A stretch of DNA of 64,000 nt from AP-15 sp963799085 (GCA_963799085.1 CAWCWA010000027.1:1-64000), one strand, 5' to 3'. Positions 49,457 to 60,178 are shown, numbered from the stretch's first letter. The notes: a model not told the origin generated them from the sequence alone. A program made the numbers and translations.

Positions 49457-50407
49457 TCACCGCAAGCCTCCGACCGGCCATCCCGCCGCGCGGTCGACGA
49501 GCAAGAGGCTGAACACCAGGAACAGGTAAAGCAGCGAATAGGCGAACATCCGGCGGGCGCTGCGATCGGTGCGGTCACGCAATACCTGCACCGCCAACGC
49601 CGTGAAGGCGATGCTCAGCGCCAGCGCGCCCAACCCGTATACCACGCCGGCAACGCCCAGCAGCCAGGGTGCCGCTGCCACCGGCCACAGCACCACCGTA
49701 TAGAGCAGCATCTGCCGCCGGGTCTCGGCCGGCCCGGCGACGACCGGCAGCATCGGTACCCCGGCGGCGGCATACTCCTCGCTGCGGTAGAGCGACAATG
49801 CCCAGAAATGCGGCGGCGTCCAGAAGAACACGATCGCAAACAGCGCCACCGCGCCCCAGCCGATATCGCCGGTCACCGCGGCCCAGCCGATCAGCGGCGG
49901 AAAGGCGCCGGCCGCACCTCCGATGACGATGTTCTGCGGCGTCCGCCGCTTCAGCCAGATCGTATAGACGAGGACGTAAAAGGCGATCGTCAGCGCCAGG
50001 AGCCCGGCCGCGACCCAGTTGACGGCGAGCCCCATGACCAGCACCGATCCGACCCCGAGTACGACGCCAAAGCCCAACGCCTCGCCCGGCAGCATGCGGC
50101 CCGATGGCAAGGGCCGCTGGGCGGTGCGGCGCATCACAGCGTCGATGTCGCGGTCGTACCACATGTTGATGGCGCCAGCCGCGCCCGCGCCCATCGCGAT
50201 GCAAAGGATCGCGACCGCGGCCAGGACCGGGTGCAGACGGCCCGGCGCCACCGCGAGCCCGACGAGCCCGGTGAACACCACCAGCGACATCACCCGCGGC
50301 TTCAGGATCTCCCAATAATCGGCGACAGCCGCCCCCGACGCCGCCGGCAACGACAGGCTGACGGCGGCGGGCGGTCCTGCGGACAACAGTCGAGACACCA
50401 AACACAC
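49457..50407 (-). CDS. ctaB: Protohaem IX farnesyltransferase (haem O synthase)
   Basis: A 316-residue UbiA-type membrane prenyltransferase that makes haem O, the precursor of haem A. It starts at GTG 50407. Motifs: YWEILKPRVMSLVVFTGLVG, the Asp-rich NMWYDRDIDAVMRRTAQRP, YTIWLKRRTPQNIVIGGAAG, and FFWTPPHFWALSLYRSEEY. It follows coxA by seven bases. Intact. Confidence 0.96.
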   Translation of the reverse strand: MCLVSRLLSAGPPAAVSLSLPAASGAAVADYWEILKPRVMSLVVFTGLVGLAVAPGRLHPVLAAVAILCIAMGAGAAGAINMWYDRDIDAVMRRTAQRPLPSGRMLPGEALGFGVVLGVGSVLVMGLAVNWVAAGLLALTIAFYVLVYTIWLKRRTPQNIVIGGAAGAFPPLIGWAAVTGDIGWGAVALFAIVFFWTPPHFWALSLYRSEEYAAAGVPMLPVVAGPAETRRQMLLYTVVLWPVAAAPWLLGVAGVVYGLGALALSIAFTALAVQVLRDRTDRSARRMFAYSLLYLFLVFSLLLVDRAAGWPVGGLR

Positions 50408-50414
50408 CCGCTTC

Positions 50415-52040
50415 TCAGGAAATCACCGGCAACTCGTCATAGCTGTGGAACGGCGGCGGCGAAGAGACCTTCCATTCCAGCGTCGTGGCGCCCTCGCCCC
50501 AGTAGTTCTCGCCAACCCGTTTGCCGTAGAGGAGCGTGTGGAACACGATAAAGACGAAGAACAGGGTCGAGGCGTAGGAAATGTAGGCGCCGATCGAGCA
50601 GACGAAGTTCCAGCCGGCAAAGGCGTCAGGATAGTCGGCGATGCGCCGCGGCATGCCCGCCAGCCCGAGAAAGTGCATCGGGAAGAAGGTCAGGTTGACG
50701 CCGATGAAGCTGGTCCAGAAGTGGATCTTGCCGAAGGTCTCGTTATAGGTGCGCCCCGACATCTTGCCGATCCAATAGTAGAACCCGGCGAAAATCGAGA
50801 ACACCGCGCCGAGAGACAGCACGTAGTGGAAATGCGCGATCACGTAATAAGTGTTGTGCAAGGCGAAATCGACGCCGGCATTGGCCAAGACGACGCCGGT
50901 CACGCCGCCGACCGTGAACAGAAAGATAAAGCCCATCGCCCACAGCATCGGCGTCTTGAACTCGATCGAGCCGCCCCACATCGTCGCGATCCAGGAGAAA
51001 ATCTTGACCCCGGTCGGCACCGCGATGACCATCGTCGCCGCGGTGAAATAGGCGCGCGTGTCGACCGAAATGCCGGTCGTGAACATGTGGTGCGCCCAGA
51101 CGACAAAGCCGATCACGCCGATCGAGACGATCGCATAGACCATGCCCAGATAACCGAAGATCGGCTTTTTCGAGAAGGTAGAGACGACCTGCGAGATCAT
51201 GCCGAAACCGGGCAGGATCAGGATGTAGACTTCGGGATGGCCGAAGAACCAGAACAGGTGGAGGAACAGCAGCGGGTCGCCGCCGCCTGACGGATCGAAG
51301 AACGTCGTGCCGAAATTACGATCGGTCAGCAGCATTGTGATCGCGCCCGCCAAGACCGGCAGCGATAGCAGCAGCAGGAATGCGGTCACGAGGATCGACC
51401 AGCAGAACAGCGGCATCTTGTGCAGCGTCATGCCCGGCGCGCGCATGTTGAAGATCGTCGTGATGAAGTTGATCGCGCCCATGATCGAGGAAGCGCCGGC
51501 CAGATGGATCGACAGGATCAGCATGTCCATCGCCGGGCCGGGGCTGCCGACCGGGCCGGACAATGGCGGATAAAGCGTCCAACCCACGCCCGCGCCGCCG
51601 CCCACCATCGTCGATCCGATCAGCAGGGCGAAGGACGGCACCAGCAGCCAGAAGCTGATGTTGTTCATGCGCGGGAAGGCCATGTCAGGCGCGCCGATCA
51701 TCAGCGGCACCATCCAGTTGCCGAACCCGCCGATCATCGCCGGCATGACCGTAAAGAAGATCATGATCAGGCCGTGCGCCGTGATCAGCACGTTGTAGAC
51801 CTGATGATCGGCGATGAAATGGTTGTCGGGATGCATCAGTTGGATGCGCATCAGGACCGAAAAGGCGCCGCCGATCAGCCCGGCGACGATGGCAAAGATC
51901 AGATAGAGCGTGCCGATATCTTTGTGGTTGGTCGAAAACAACCAACGGGCGATAAAACCCGGGTGACCGTGGCCGCCGCCATAGGCATGCCCGCCATGGC
52001 CATGCGCCGCGGCGTCGTGCACTTCGCGCTCGTAAGTCAT
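50415..52040 (-). CDS. coxA: Cytochrome c oxidase subunit I
   Basis: A 541-residue 12-helix protein carrying haem a, haem a3 and CuB. It shows HPEVYILILPGFGMISQVVS (Tyr-His cross-link site), WAHHMFTTGISVDTRAYF (CuB His pair), PTGVKIFSWIATMWGG (K channel) and HFHYVLSLGAVFSIFAGFYY (haem ligands). The signature is that of an aa3 oxidase. Its ATG overlaps the coxB stop (ATGA). Intact. Confidence 0.98.
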   Translation of the reverse strand: MTYEREVHDAAAHGHGGHAYGGGHGHPGFIARWLFSTNHKDIGTLYLIFAIVAGLIGGAFSVLMRIQLMHPDNHFIADHQVYNVLITAHGLIMIFFTVMPAMIGGFGNWMVPLMIGAPDMAFPRMNNISFWLLVPSFALLIGSTMVGGGAGVGWTLYPPLSGPVGSPGPAMDMLILSIHLAGASSIMGAINFITTIFNMRAPGMTLHKMPLFCWSILVTAFLLLLSLPVLAGAITMLLTDRNFGTTFFDPSGGGDPLLFLHLFWFFGHPEVYILILPGFGMISQVVSTFSKKPIFGYLGMVYAIVSIGVIGFVVWAHHMFTTGISVDTRAYFTAATMVIAVPTGVKIFSWIATMWGGSIEFKTPMLWAMGFIFLFTVGGVTGVVLANAGVDFALHNTYYVIAHFHYVLSLGAVFSIFAGFYYWIGKMSGRTYNETFGKIHFWTSFIGVNLTFFPMHFLGLAGMPRRIADYPDAFAGWNFVCSIGAYISYASTLFFVFIVFHTLLYGKRVGENYWGEGATTLEWKVSSPPPFHSYDELPVIS

Positions 52041-52957
52041 CTGCGAGCCTCTTTGTCTGCGTCGCCGGACGGCGTCGGCCGAACGGCCTGCGGCGTCGTG
52101 GCCGCGACCTGCACCGCGCCGCCGCCCCTCTCGTTATGAACGAACTTCTTCTGCGCATCGGCGAGCCATTTTTCGAAATCGGGCTTGGAGAGCGCAACAA
52201 CCTTGATCGGCATAAAGGCGTGGTTGACGCCGCAGATCTGGTTGCACTCGCCGTAATAGGTGCCCGCCCGCTCGACCCTGAACCAGGTGTGGTTGAGACG
52301 GCCGATCACCGCGTATTCCTGGACCCCGAAGGAGGGGATGAACCAGCTGTGCATGACGTCGGTCGAGGTCACGAGCGCCTGCACATTCGCTTGGACCGGC
52401 ACGACGAGCGGGTTGTCGACGTCGAGCAGGCGCTTCTGTCCCGGCTTCAGGTCTGCATCGGGAATGATGTTGCTGTCGAAGCTGAGGCCCTTGTAGTCCG
52501 CATATTCATAGGTCCAATACCATTGATGACCGGTGACCTTGATCGTCATGTCCGGAGGCGGTACCCGGTCCATGTAATACATCAGCTTGAACGACGGGAT
52601 TGCGATGATCACCAAGATCAGCACCGGGATCACGGTCCACAGGATTTCGATGACGCCATTGTGCGAAGTGTGCGACGGCGTCGGGTTGCGGCGATGGTTG
52701 AACCTCACGATCACGTAGAGCAGCAGCCCCATCACAAACAGGGCGATCAGGAAGATGATGACCAGCAACTCGTCGTGAAACGCCGACAACCGATCCTTGA
52801 CCGGCGTCGCCGGCGGCTGCATGCCGAGTTGCCATGGCCGTGGTTCCGCCGCCCAGGCCACTGCCGCCATCGCGACCACGACGAGGACGGCCAGCATCCC
52901 GGCCGCGAATATCCGCCCGGCCCCTGACGTTCTCAGTAGCCTTGTCACCCGCACCAT
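52037..52957 (-). CDS. coxB: Cytochrome c oxidase subunit II
   Basis: A 306-residue protein with a signal peptide (GRIFAAGMLAVLVVVAMAAV then WAAEP), two membrane helices (LLVIIFLIALFVMGLLLYVI and IEILWTVIPVLILVIIAIPS) and a CuA domain: GHQWYWTYEYADY, VMHSWFIPSFGVQ and the CuA ligands in GECNQICGVNHAFMPIKVVA. It takes electrons from cytochrome c. I chose ATG 52957 (MVRVTRLLR); the upstream frame has no signal character. First gene of the operon. Confidence 0.97.
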   Translation of the reverse strand: MVRVTRLLRTSGAGRIFAAGMLAVLVVVAMAAVAWAAEPRPWQLGMQPPATPVKDRLSAFHDELLVIIFLIALFVMGLLLYVIVRFNHRRNPTPSHTSHNGVIEILWTVIPVLILVIIAIPSFKLMYYMDRVPPPDMTIKVTGHQWYWTYEYADYKGLSFDSNIIPDADLKPGQKRLLDVDNPLVVPVQANVQALVTSTDVMHSWFIPSFGVQEYAVIGRLNHTWFRVERAGTYYGECNQICGVNHAFMPIKVVALSKPDFEKWLADAQKKFVHNERGGGAVQVAATTPQAVRPTPSGDADKEARR

Positions 52958-53271
52958 GCGTCCGCCGCCTCCAATTCCTTCGCAAAGCCCGGCGCCCCGT
53001 AGCAAGGAGCGTTTCGAACGGCGTTTGAAATTCGCGACATCCGCCCCCCGCGCCGCCCTATGCCGGCCGCAGCCGCCGGCGCCGCTCCCCGACCGGATGC
53101 GGCAAAGCCAGGAAAAACTACACCAAAGCCCGAACGCGCGACAACCGGCTCAGCCCCGGCCTAACCCGTTGCGGCAAGCAGCCGCAGGCATCTTCGATCG
53201 CTATCAGGCCGTGCCGCCGATGGCGTCTTTCGCCCGCGTGCGCCCGAGGCCATATTGGCAGGAACAAATCG
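52958..53271. other. Divergent region between coxB and tldD
   Basis: 314 bases without a credible gene. It should hold the cox operon promoter (minus) and the tldD promoter (plus). A TTCGAA...TTTGAA near-palindrome (53013-53029) and a small TGCGGC/GCCGCA hairpin (53170-53186) are visible; neither is clearly functional. Confidence 0.4.
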
Positions 53272-54718
53272 ATGGAGTTGCGCATGACCGACCTCGCCCA
53301 GACCGACGCCTTGTTCTTCGAGCGCACCGGCATGGACCAGAGCCGCGTCGAGGCGATCGTCGCCGAGGCTCTGCGCGGCATGGACGACGGCGAACTGTTT
53401 CTCGAATACAGCCAGTCCGAGAGCCTGGCGCTCGACGACGGCCGCATCAAGAGCGCCAGTTTCGACACGACGCAGGGGTTCGGTCTGCGCGCCGTCGCTG
53501 GCGAAGCCGCCGGCTATGCCCACGCCTCCGAGCTTTCCGAGGCGGCGATCCGGCGCGCCGCGGCGACGGTGCGGGCGGTGGCGAGCGGCCACTCCGGCAC
53601 GATGGCGCTGCCGCCACCCGGCACCAACCGCATCCTCTACACCGACGCCAACCCGCTGGGCCTCGTTGATCTTTCCGCCAAGACCCGCCTTCTCGCGGAA
53701 ATTGACGCCTACGCCCGCAGCCGCGATCCGCGCGTCAAGCAGGTCATGGCCTCGTTGAGCGGCGTGTGGCAGGGCGTCCAGATCGTTCGCGCCGACGGCA
53801 GCCGCGTCGCCGACATCCGCCCACTGGTGCGGCTTGGCGTGGCGATCGTCGTCGGCGAGGGCGATCGCATGGAGACCGGCTCCTCCGGCGCCGGCGGCCG
53901 CGTCGACCTACGATCGCTATCTCGATCCGCAGCAATGGAAGGCGCAGGTCAACGAAGCGCTGCGCCAGGCTCTGGTCAATCTGGGGGCGGTGCCGGCGCC
54001 GGCGGGCGAGATGACCGTCGTCCTCGGCTCCGGCTGGCCCGGCGTCATGCTGCACGAGGCGATCGGCCACGGGCTCGAAGGCGACTTCAACCGCAAGAAG
54101 ACATCGGCTTTCTCCGGTCTGATCGGCGAACGCGTCGCGACCAAGGGTGTGACCGTCGTCGATGACGGAACCCTGCCCGACCGTCGCGGCTCGCTGACCG
54201 TCGACGACGAGGGCACGCCGTCGAACTACACCGTGCTGATCGAGGACGGGATCCTGAAGGGCTACATGCAGGACCGCATGAACGCGCGGCTCCTCGGCAT
54301 GCGGCCGACCGGCAACGGCCGCCGCGAGAGCTTCGGCCATCTGCCAATGCCGCGCATGACCAACACCTACATGCTGGCCGGCAACCATGACCCGCAGGAG
54401 ATCATCGGTTCGGTCAAACGCGGGCTCTATGCCGTCAATTTCGGCGGCGGTCAGGTCGACATCACCTCCGGCAAATTCGTCTTTTCCGCCTCCGAGGCCT
54501 ATCTGATCGAGGACGGCAAGGTCGGTCCCGCGGTCAAGGGAGCCACTTTGATCGGCAACGGCCCCGACGCGCTGACCAAGGTCACGATGATCGGCAACGA
54601 TCTGCGCCTCGACGACGGCATCGGCACCTGCGGCAAGGACGGGCAGAGTGTCCCGGTCGGCGTCGGCCAGCCTTCCCTGCGCATGGACGGGCTGACGGTC
54701 GGCGGCACCAACGCGTGA
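53272..54718 (+). CDS. tldD: TldD metalloprotease, one frameshift
   Basis: About 481 residues. TldD with TldE matures peptides such as microcin B17 and CcdA. Start ATG 53272 has AGGA upstream. N-terminal ELFLEYSQSESLALDDGRIK and GFGLRAVAGEAAGYAHAS are typical. The zinc motif is in VMLHEAIGHGLEGDFNRK, and the C-terminus has NTYMLAGNHDPQEII and FGGGQVDITSGKFVFSASEA. The frame breaks near 53908; one base fewer joins SGAGGR to TYDRYLDPQQW. tldE is not in the window. The stop overlaps the next gene's GTG by GTGA. Confidence 0.92.
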
Positions 54719-56761
54719 TCGCTGGCGCCGTTCGGGTGCTGCCTCGCACGGGATCGGGTGTTGCCGGCTGGATCGTCGCGGCATTTGTCGCCATGGCGGC
54801 GGCCAGCGCCCCGACCGCGGCGGCTTTCGCCTGCAGTGATTTTGCCGCCGCACCCTCGACCCGCTGGACCCTGACGACCGAAAACGGCGTCTCGTGGCTC
54901 GTGACACCCTGCGGCGAGCGCTTCTTCAGCCTCGGCGTCAATGTCCTCGACGGCGGCAACGGCGAGCACGCGAAGGTGGGAAGCGCCTATTCCGGCTATC
55001 GATGGCAGGCCTTCGCCCCCACTCTTGCGGCATGGGCCGATGATACCCGAAGCCGGCTTCTCGCCTGGGGGTTCAACAGTGCGGGCGCCTGGTCCTTAGC
55101 CCCGCAGCAGCTCCGGCTCCCGACCATAGTCAACCTCGAACTCGGCCGGCTCGCACGCTTCCATTGGTTCGACCCGTTCGCGCCCGATACCGAGGCGCGG
55201 ATGACCGCGCTCGCCCGCGAGCTTGTGGCACCCTACCGCGATTCGCCCTATCGGATCGGCTATTTCTCGGACAACGAAGTCGGGTGGTGGGCCGGAGCGC
55301 TCTTCACCTGGTATTCAAAAAAGCCGGCCGAATTCGGCGACAAAACAACGCTGGGTCGAGCTGCTGCGGCAGCACTACAAGAACGACTGGGCGAAATTCC
55401 TCGCCGATTTTCAGCCGCCGCCGGGGGTCGATTCCTGGGATTCGCTGCTGGCGGCGACCGAGGTCACTCATATGCGCCCCGGCGGGGCCGGCATCCATGC
55501 GGTGCGCGAATGGACCGGCATCGTCGCCGAGCGTTATTACGCGCTCGCCGAAAAGGCGATCCGCGCCGCCGATCCGGAGGCGCTCTATTTCGGCGACCGG
55601 CTGCCGATCTACTACGACCCGGCGGCGGTGAAGGCGATGGCGCGCCACGTCGACGTAATCGCTACCAACTACAACGTCGACAGCGGCGACGGCTGGGTTG
55701 CCGACTATTTTTTCGACGGGCTTAGGAAATTGTCGGGCGGCAAGCCGGTGCTGGTTTCCGAATGGTTTTTCGCGGCCGCGCAGAACCGCAGCGGCAACCG
55801 CAACAACGGCCATTTGATGACGGTCGCGACCCAGGCCGAGCGCGCCGCGGGTGCGGCGGCGGCTACCCGCAACTTCGCGCTGATCCCGCAGGTCATCGGC
55901 GCCCATTGGTTCCAGTATTACGACCATCCCAAAGGCGGGCGGAGCGACGGCGAGGATTACGATTTCGGACTGGTCGATACCGAGAACCGGCCCTACGAAG
56001 AGCTGACCGCCGCACTCGGCGCCGCCAACCGGCGCGCGGTGGAGCTTCATGCCGGGGCAAGCGCCGCGCCGCCAACGCCGGCTGGCCGTACGTTCCAAGT
56101 GCCGCATGCGACGATCGACGTCGCTGATCGATCGCTCGCCGATTGGCCGAAACCGGCGAGCCTGCTGCCCCGCCTGACGCCAGCACCAGGGGCGGTCGAA
56201 TTCGCCGAGGCTTATCTCTCGTGGAGCGAGCACGGGCTCGCCCTGGCGACGATCGGGCAGGATTATTTCGAGCATCGATCTTCTGGCGTATGACGGCTCG
56301 TTTCCACTGGTCGACGCCTATCGCATCGAACTCGGCGTCGATCTTCGGCGCCGGACCTCGCCGCTTCACGCTGTTCTTCATCCCGCCGCGAACCAAGGTC
56401 CGCGACCACCCGCCGATGACCGCGCGAACTCTGCGCCGGTCCGGCGCAGCAGGCGATCCTGCACGGCTGCGCCCCGGTGGCGGGCGCCGAGGCGGTTTAT
56501 TTCGGCGCCGACCAGCCGCGCATCACCGCCGAACTGCTGATCCCCTGGTCGGCGCTCGGGATCGGCCCGCCGCGGCCGGGCATGAGTCTGCGCGCCGAGG
56601 TCACGGTCACCTCATGGGATCGCGAGCGTTCGATGTCGCTGTCCGGCCATGCTCCGGCGACAACGATGAAAAATCCCGGCGGCTGGGTCCCGATGCGGCT
56701 CGGCAACGGCGCGCAGATGATCCAGTCCTCGCCTTTGCCGGCGCTGCCGGCCCCGGGCTAG
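54715..56761 (+). CDS. Secreted clan GH-A glycoside hydrolase (GH50/agarase-like) with C-terminal carbohydrate-binding-like domain, several frameshifts
   Basis: About 680 residues after mending. Start GTG 54715 overlaps the tldD stop. Residues 1-40 are a signal peptide (WIVAAFVAMAAASAPTAAA). The barrel has WLVTPCGERFFSLGVNVLDG, SRLLAWGFNSAGAWSL, IGYFSDNEVGWWAG with the acid/base Glu after Asn (about residue 188), and KPVLVSEWFFAAAQNR with the nucleophile Glu. These positions match GH50 agarases and relatives. The C-terminal 180 residues (YDGSFPLVDAYRIELG, ITAELLIPWSALGIGPPRPG) look like a CBM9/DOMON-type domain. Breaks lie near 55350, 56283, 56330 and 56450. Substrate (agar-like galactan or other glycan) not proven. 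Confidence 0.75.
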
Positions 56762-58125
56762 TAGGCGTAGTCGGTAAACACTGGATCGATTTCGCCGTGC
56801 CAACGCGTGGCGAAATCGTCGAGCAGATCCTCGGCCGGGGTGCGGCCCGATCCGGCGATCGAAAAGAGCGGGTCGAGGAAGTGCGTCTCGTCCTCGCCTG
56901 CCGTATTACGGCGGGCGCGGCGGTGCAGCCCCTCACGGGCGATCTCGAGCACTTCGAGCGCGACGTCGCGCAATGTGCGGGTGCGCAGCGGCGTCGCCAG
57001 CGCCATTCGCGGTACTTGCGCGCGCATCGCCTCGTGCTGTTCGGCGGTCCAGTCGGCGATCAGATCATAGGCGGCGTCGAGCGCGGCCGGATCGTGAAGC
57101 AGCCCAACCCACAATGCCGGCAATGCGCAGAGCCGCCGCCACGGGCCGCCGTCGGCGCCGCGCATTTCGAGAAACTGCTTCAAGCGGACTTCTGGAAAGG
57201 CCGTCGTCAGATGGTCGGACCAATCGCCGATCCGCGGCAATTCGCCGGGCAAGGCCGGCAGCCGGCCGGCGATAAAATCGCGGAACGACTGCCCGCTCGC
57301 ATCAATATAACGGCCGTCGCGGTAGACGAAATACATTGGCACGTCGAGCATCCAGTCGACATAGCGCTCGAAGCCGAAGCCCGGTTCGAAAACGAACGGC
57401 AGGGTGCCGCAACGGTCGGGGTCGGTGTCGGTCCACACCAGGCTGCGCTGGCTCAGAAAGCCCGTCGGCTTGCCCTCGACAAACGGCGAATTGGCGAAGA
57501 GTGCGGTCGCCACCGGCTGCAACGCCAGGCCGACTCGGAATTTCTTCACCATGTCGGCTTCCGACTGATAGTCGTGGTTCGTCTGCACGGTGCAGGTGCG
57601 CAGCATCATGTCGAGTCCAAGCCGGCCTTTCTTCGGCATGTAGTCGCGCATGATGCGGTAGCGTGCCTTGGGCATCCACGCGATGTCCTCGCGCCGCCAT
57701 TTCGGGTCGAAGCCCAATCCGATCATGCCAAGCCCCAGTTCGTCGCACACCTCGCGCACCTGGCGCAGGTGCTCGTGCACCTCGTCGCAGGTCTGGTGCA
57801 CGGTTTCGAGCGGCGCGCCGCTCAGCTCGAACTGGCCGCCGGGTTCGAGCGTGATCGAACATCGCGCGTCGTTGCTGAGTGCTATCGTGTTGCCGTTCTC
57901 GACCACCGGCTTCCAGCCGAACCGTGTCATCCCGTGCAGCAGCGCGGCGATCCCGTCCGGACCGTCATAGGGCACACGGCGCCGATCGGTGCGGCGAAAG
58001 ACAAATTTTTCATGCTCGGTGCCGACGCGAAACGCCGAGGGCGGCTTCGACCCGGCCTCGAGGTATTCGACAAGCTGGCGCTTGTCGGTGATCGGCGCGC
58101 CGGGCGCGCTCGGCATCGTGGTCAT
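56758..58125 (-). CDS. gshA: Glutamate-cysteine ligase, plant/alphaproteobacterial type
   Basis: A 455-residue GCS2-type enzyme for the first glutathione step. Motifs: FRVGTEHEKFVFRRTD, CSITLEPGGQFELSGAPL, KARYRIMRDYMPKKGRLGLD, MMLRTCTVQTNHDYQSEADM, and RYVDWMLDVPMYFVYRDGRY. It has the length and pattern of plant-like and rhizobial enzymes rather than the E. coli type. It is last in the amidohydrolase - rsmE - gshA run; its stop overlaps the convergent glycosidase stop by three bases. Intact. Confidence 0.95.
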   Translation of the reverse strand: MTTMPSAPGAPITDKRQLVEYLEAGSKPPSAFRVGTEHEKFVFRRTDRRRVPYDGPDGIAALLHGMTRFGWKPVVENGNTIALSNDARCSITLEPGGQFELSGAPLETVHQTCDEVHEHLRQVREVCDELGLGMIGLGFDPKWRREDIAWMPKARYRIMRDYMPKKGRLGLDMMLRTCTVQTNHDYQSEADMVKKFRVGLALQPVATALFANSPFVEGKPTGFLSQRSLVWTDTDPDRCGTLPFVFEPGFGFERYVDWMLDVPMYFVYRDGRYIDASGQSFRDFIAGRLPALPGELPRIGDWSDHLTTAFPEVRLKQFLEMRGADGGPWRRLCALPALWVGLLHDPAALDAAYDLIADWTAEQHEAMRAQVPRMALATPLRTRTLRDVALEVLEIAREGLHRRARRNTAGEDETHFLDPLFSIAGSGRTPAEDLLDDFATRWHGEIDPVFTDYAY

Positions 58126-58143
58126 TCTCGGTGAGACCCCCGT

Positions 58144-58917
58144 TCAATTCTGCTGTCGGGCGCGCGTCGTCATCGGGGCGCGGCGGCGGTGCCAATCGCC
58201 GGCGATTGCCTGCACCGCCGCCAAGGCGGCCACGACGGCGGTGTCCGCGCGCAGGACCCTCGGACCGAGCCGGACGCGGGTAGCAAAGGAGAGTTTCGCC
58301 ATATGGTCAAGCTCGGATTGGTCGAACCCGCCCTCAGGCCCGACCAGAAGCGCCGCCGGCAGGGAAAGGGCTCGCGCGGCCTCGGCGATCGGTTCGCCGC
58401 CCCCGGTCTCGTCGCAGACGAGGAGCGGCCGGCCGGCGGGCCATCGTTCCAGCACCCGGCCGAGCGGTTCCGGCGGGTGCAGCGCCGGCGCCGACAGGCG
58501 TTCCGATTGCTCGGCCGCCTCAATCGCATGCGCCCGCAGCCGGTCGAGATTGAGCCGTTCCACGGCGGTCCGGAGGGTCCAGACCGGCCACAGCGCCGAG
58601 GCGCCCAACTCGCTTGCCTTTTCGACGAGCCAATCGATCCGCCCCCGTTTCAGTGGTGCAAAGAGGAGCCAGAGATCAGGCTCGGGTTCGGGCGCCCGGA
58701 GATGGCAACCGACCATGAGTTCGGCGCGGTTCCTCGCCGGTTCGACAAGCCGGCAGAGCCACTCGCCGTCGCTTTCGTTGAAGGCTCTGACCGCCGCGTC
58801 AGGCCCGAGGCGCAATACCGTCCGCAGATAATGCGCCTGGCCGGCGGTCAGCGGCGCATTCTGTCCGGACGCCAACCCGACGGGAAGGTAGAGGCGCGGC
58901 GCCCGAGTGCCAGCCAT
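58144..58917 (-). CDS. rsmE: 16S rRNA (uracil-1498-N3)-methyltransferase
   Basis: A 257-residue SPOUT methyltransferase. N-terminal APRLYLPVGLASGQ, then GQAHYLRTVLRLGPDAAVRA, LLFAPLKRGRIDWLVEKASE, and the SAM-binding knot LLVGPEGGFDQSELDHM and VLRADTAVVAALAAVQAI. It methylates U1498 in the ribosomal decoding region. 18 bases before gshA and 25 after the amidohydrolase. Intact. Confidence 0.96.
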   Translation of the reverse strand: MAGTRAPRLYLPVGLASGQNAPLTAGQAHYLRTVLRLGPDAAVRAFNESDGEWLCRLVEPARNRAELMVGCHLRAPEPEPDLWLLFAPLKRGRIDWLVEKASELGASALWPVWTLRTAVERLNLDRLRAHAIEAAEQSERLSAPALHPPEPLGRVLERWPAGRPLLVCDETGGGEPIAEAARALSLPAALLVGPEGGFDQSELDHMAKLSFATRVRLGPRVLRADTAVVAALAAVQAIAGDWHRRRAPMTTRARQQN

Positions 58918-58942
58918 CCGCTCCCGCCGGGATCAGCCGAGG

Positions 58943-60095
58943 CTAGTTGACGAAGCGGTAGAGCCTGGCGGCGTTGTCGCAGACGATCTTCCGGCGGGTC
59001 GCAGCCGGCAGATGGCCGAGTTCGCGCTCGATATACTCCTGCGAGTTCAGGCCAGATGCCGTCCGGGTGCGGGAAGTCCGAGGCCCACATGACGTTGTCC
59101 TCGCCGATGTCGTCGACCAGCTTGGTGCCGATCGGGTCCGTCTGATAGGTCGCATAGCACTGGCGCCGCCAGTATTCGCTCGGCCGCATCTTCAGATCGA
59201 GCTCCTTGAACTGGTCTTCCCACTCCGCGTCCATGCGGTTCAGCACGTAGGGAATCCAGCCGATGCCGGCCTCGCCGATCACCACCTTGAGGTTCGGATG
59301 GCGCTCCAACACGCCGGAAAAAATCATCGACAGCAGCACATCCGACATCACCATCTGGAAATTGGTGATGCCGGCGGCGCGGGCGGCGAGTTGCGTCTTC
59401 GGCGCGAGCTTGGACAAATCCGGCCGGTTGCCGCCGCCGATCGTGTGGAAGTGCAATGGCAGCCCGCTCGCCGCGATCGCGGCCCAGACCGGCTCCCACC
59501 ACGGGTCCCATAGGCGAGCCATGTCGTGGCGCCGCGAGATCTCGACGCCGCGCACCGCACCCTCCTTCGCCACCCGCGCGATCTCATCGGTCGCCGCGTC
59601 GATATCATGGTTCGGGATGCAGGCGAGCCCGGCAAAGCGGTCGGGATGGCTGTTGCAGAACTCGGCAAGCCAGTTGTTGTAGATGCGCAGCATCTCGAGG
59701 GCGGCCTCGTCATCGTTGATGCGCATCGAGGCGCCGAGGATGCCGTACAGCACCTCGGCCTGGACGCCGTCGCGGTCCTGGTCCTTGATCCGCAATTCGG
59801 GATCGGTCATCCGGCGGATGCCCTTCTTGCCGTCCTCGTAGATCCCCTCGGAGGCCATCCGGTCGGAGCGATGAATCTTGCCGGGCTCGTAGAGCCGTCC
59901 GGCCGAGCCCATGCCGTTCATCAGCCCGAAGGAGGCGCCGGCCTTGGTCACCCATTCCTTGCCGCGCGGCCCCTCGGTCACATACGGCATGCGGTCCTTC
60001 ATCGCCGAGGATGCGTTTTGGGTGAACAGGTCGGGCGGCAGCCAGATCAGATCGACGTGGCTGTCGGCCGAGATCACATCGTATTTCATTGGCAT
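58943..60095 (-). CDS. PF04909 amidohydrolase/decarboxylase-like enzyme, one frameshift
   Basis: A TIM-barrel metal enzyme of about 383 residues. It starts MPMKYDVISADSHVDLIWLP, an amidohydrolase-2 style N-terminus, and holds LACIPNHDIDAATDEIARVA, LPLHFHTIGGGNRPD, HPNLKVVIGEAGIGWIPYVL, and VMWASDFPHPDGIWP. Homologues include aminocarboxymuconate-semialdehyde decarboxylase and many uncharacterised hydrolases. An extra base near 59054 breaks the frame; without it the end reads IWPNSQEYIERELGHLP and ARLYRFVN. It starts the operon with rsmE and gshA. Substrate unknown. Confidence 0.88.
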
Positions 60096-60178
60096 ATCCT
60101 CCGTGCGGACGCGGCGTTAGCATGCCCCGAACGCACCGGGCGTGCGACTGAAATCTACCGGGAAAGGCGAAACTGGCG

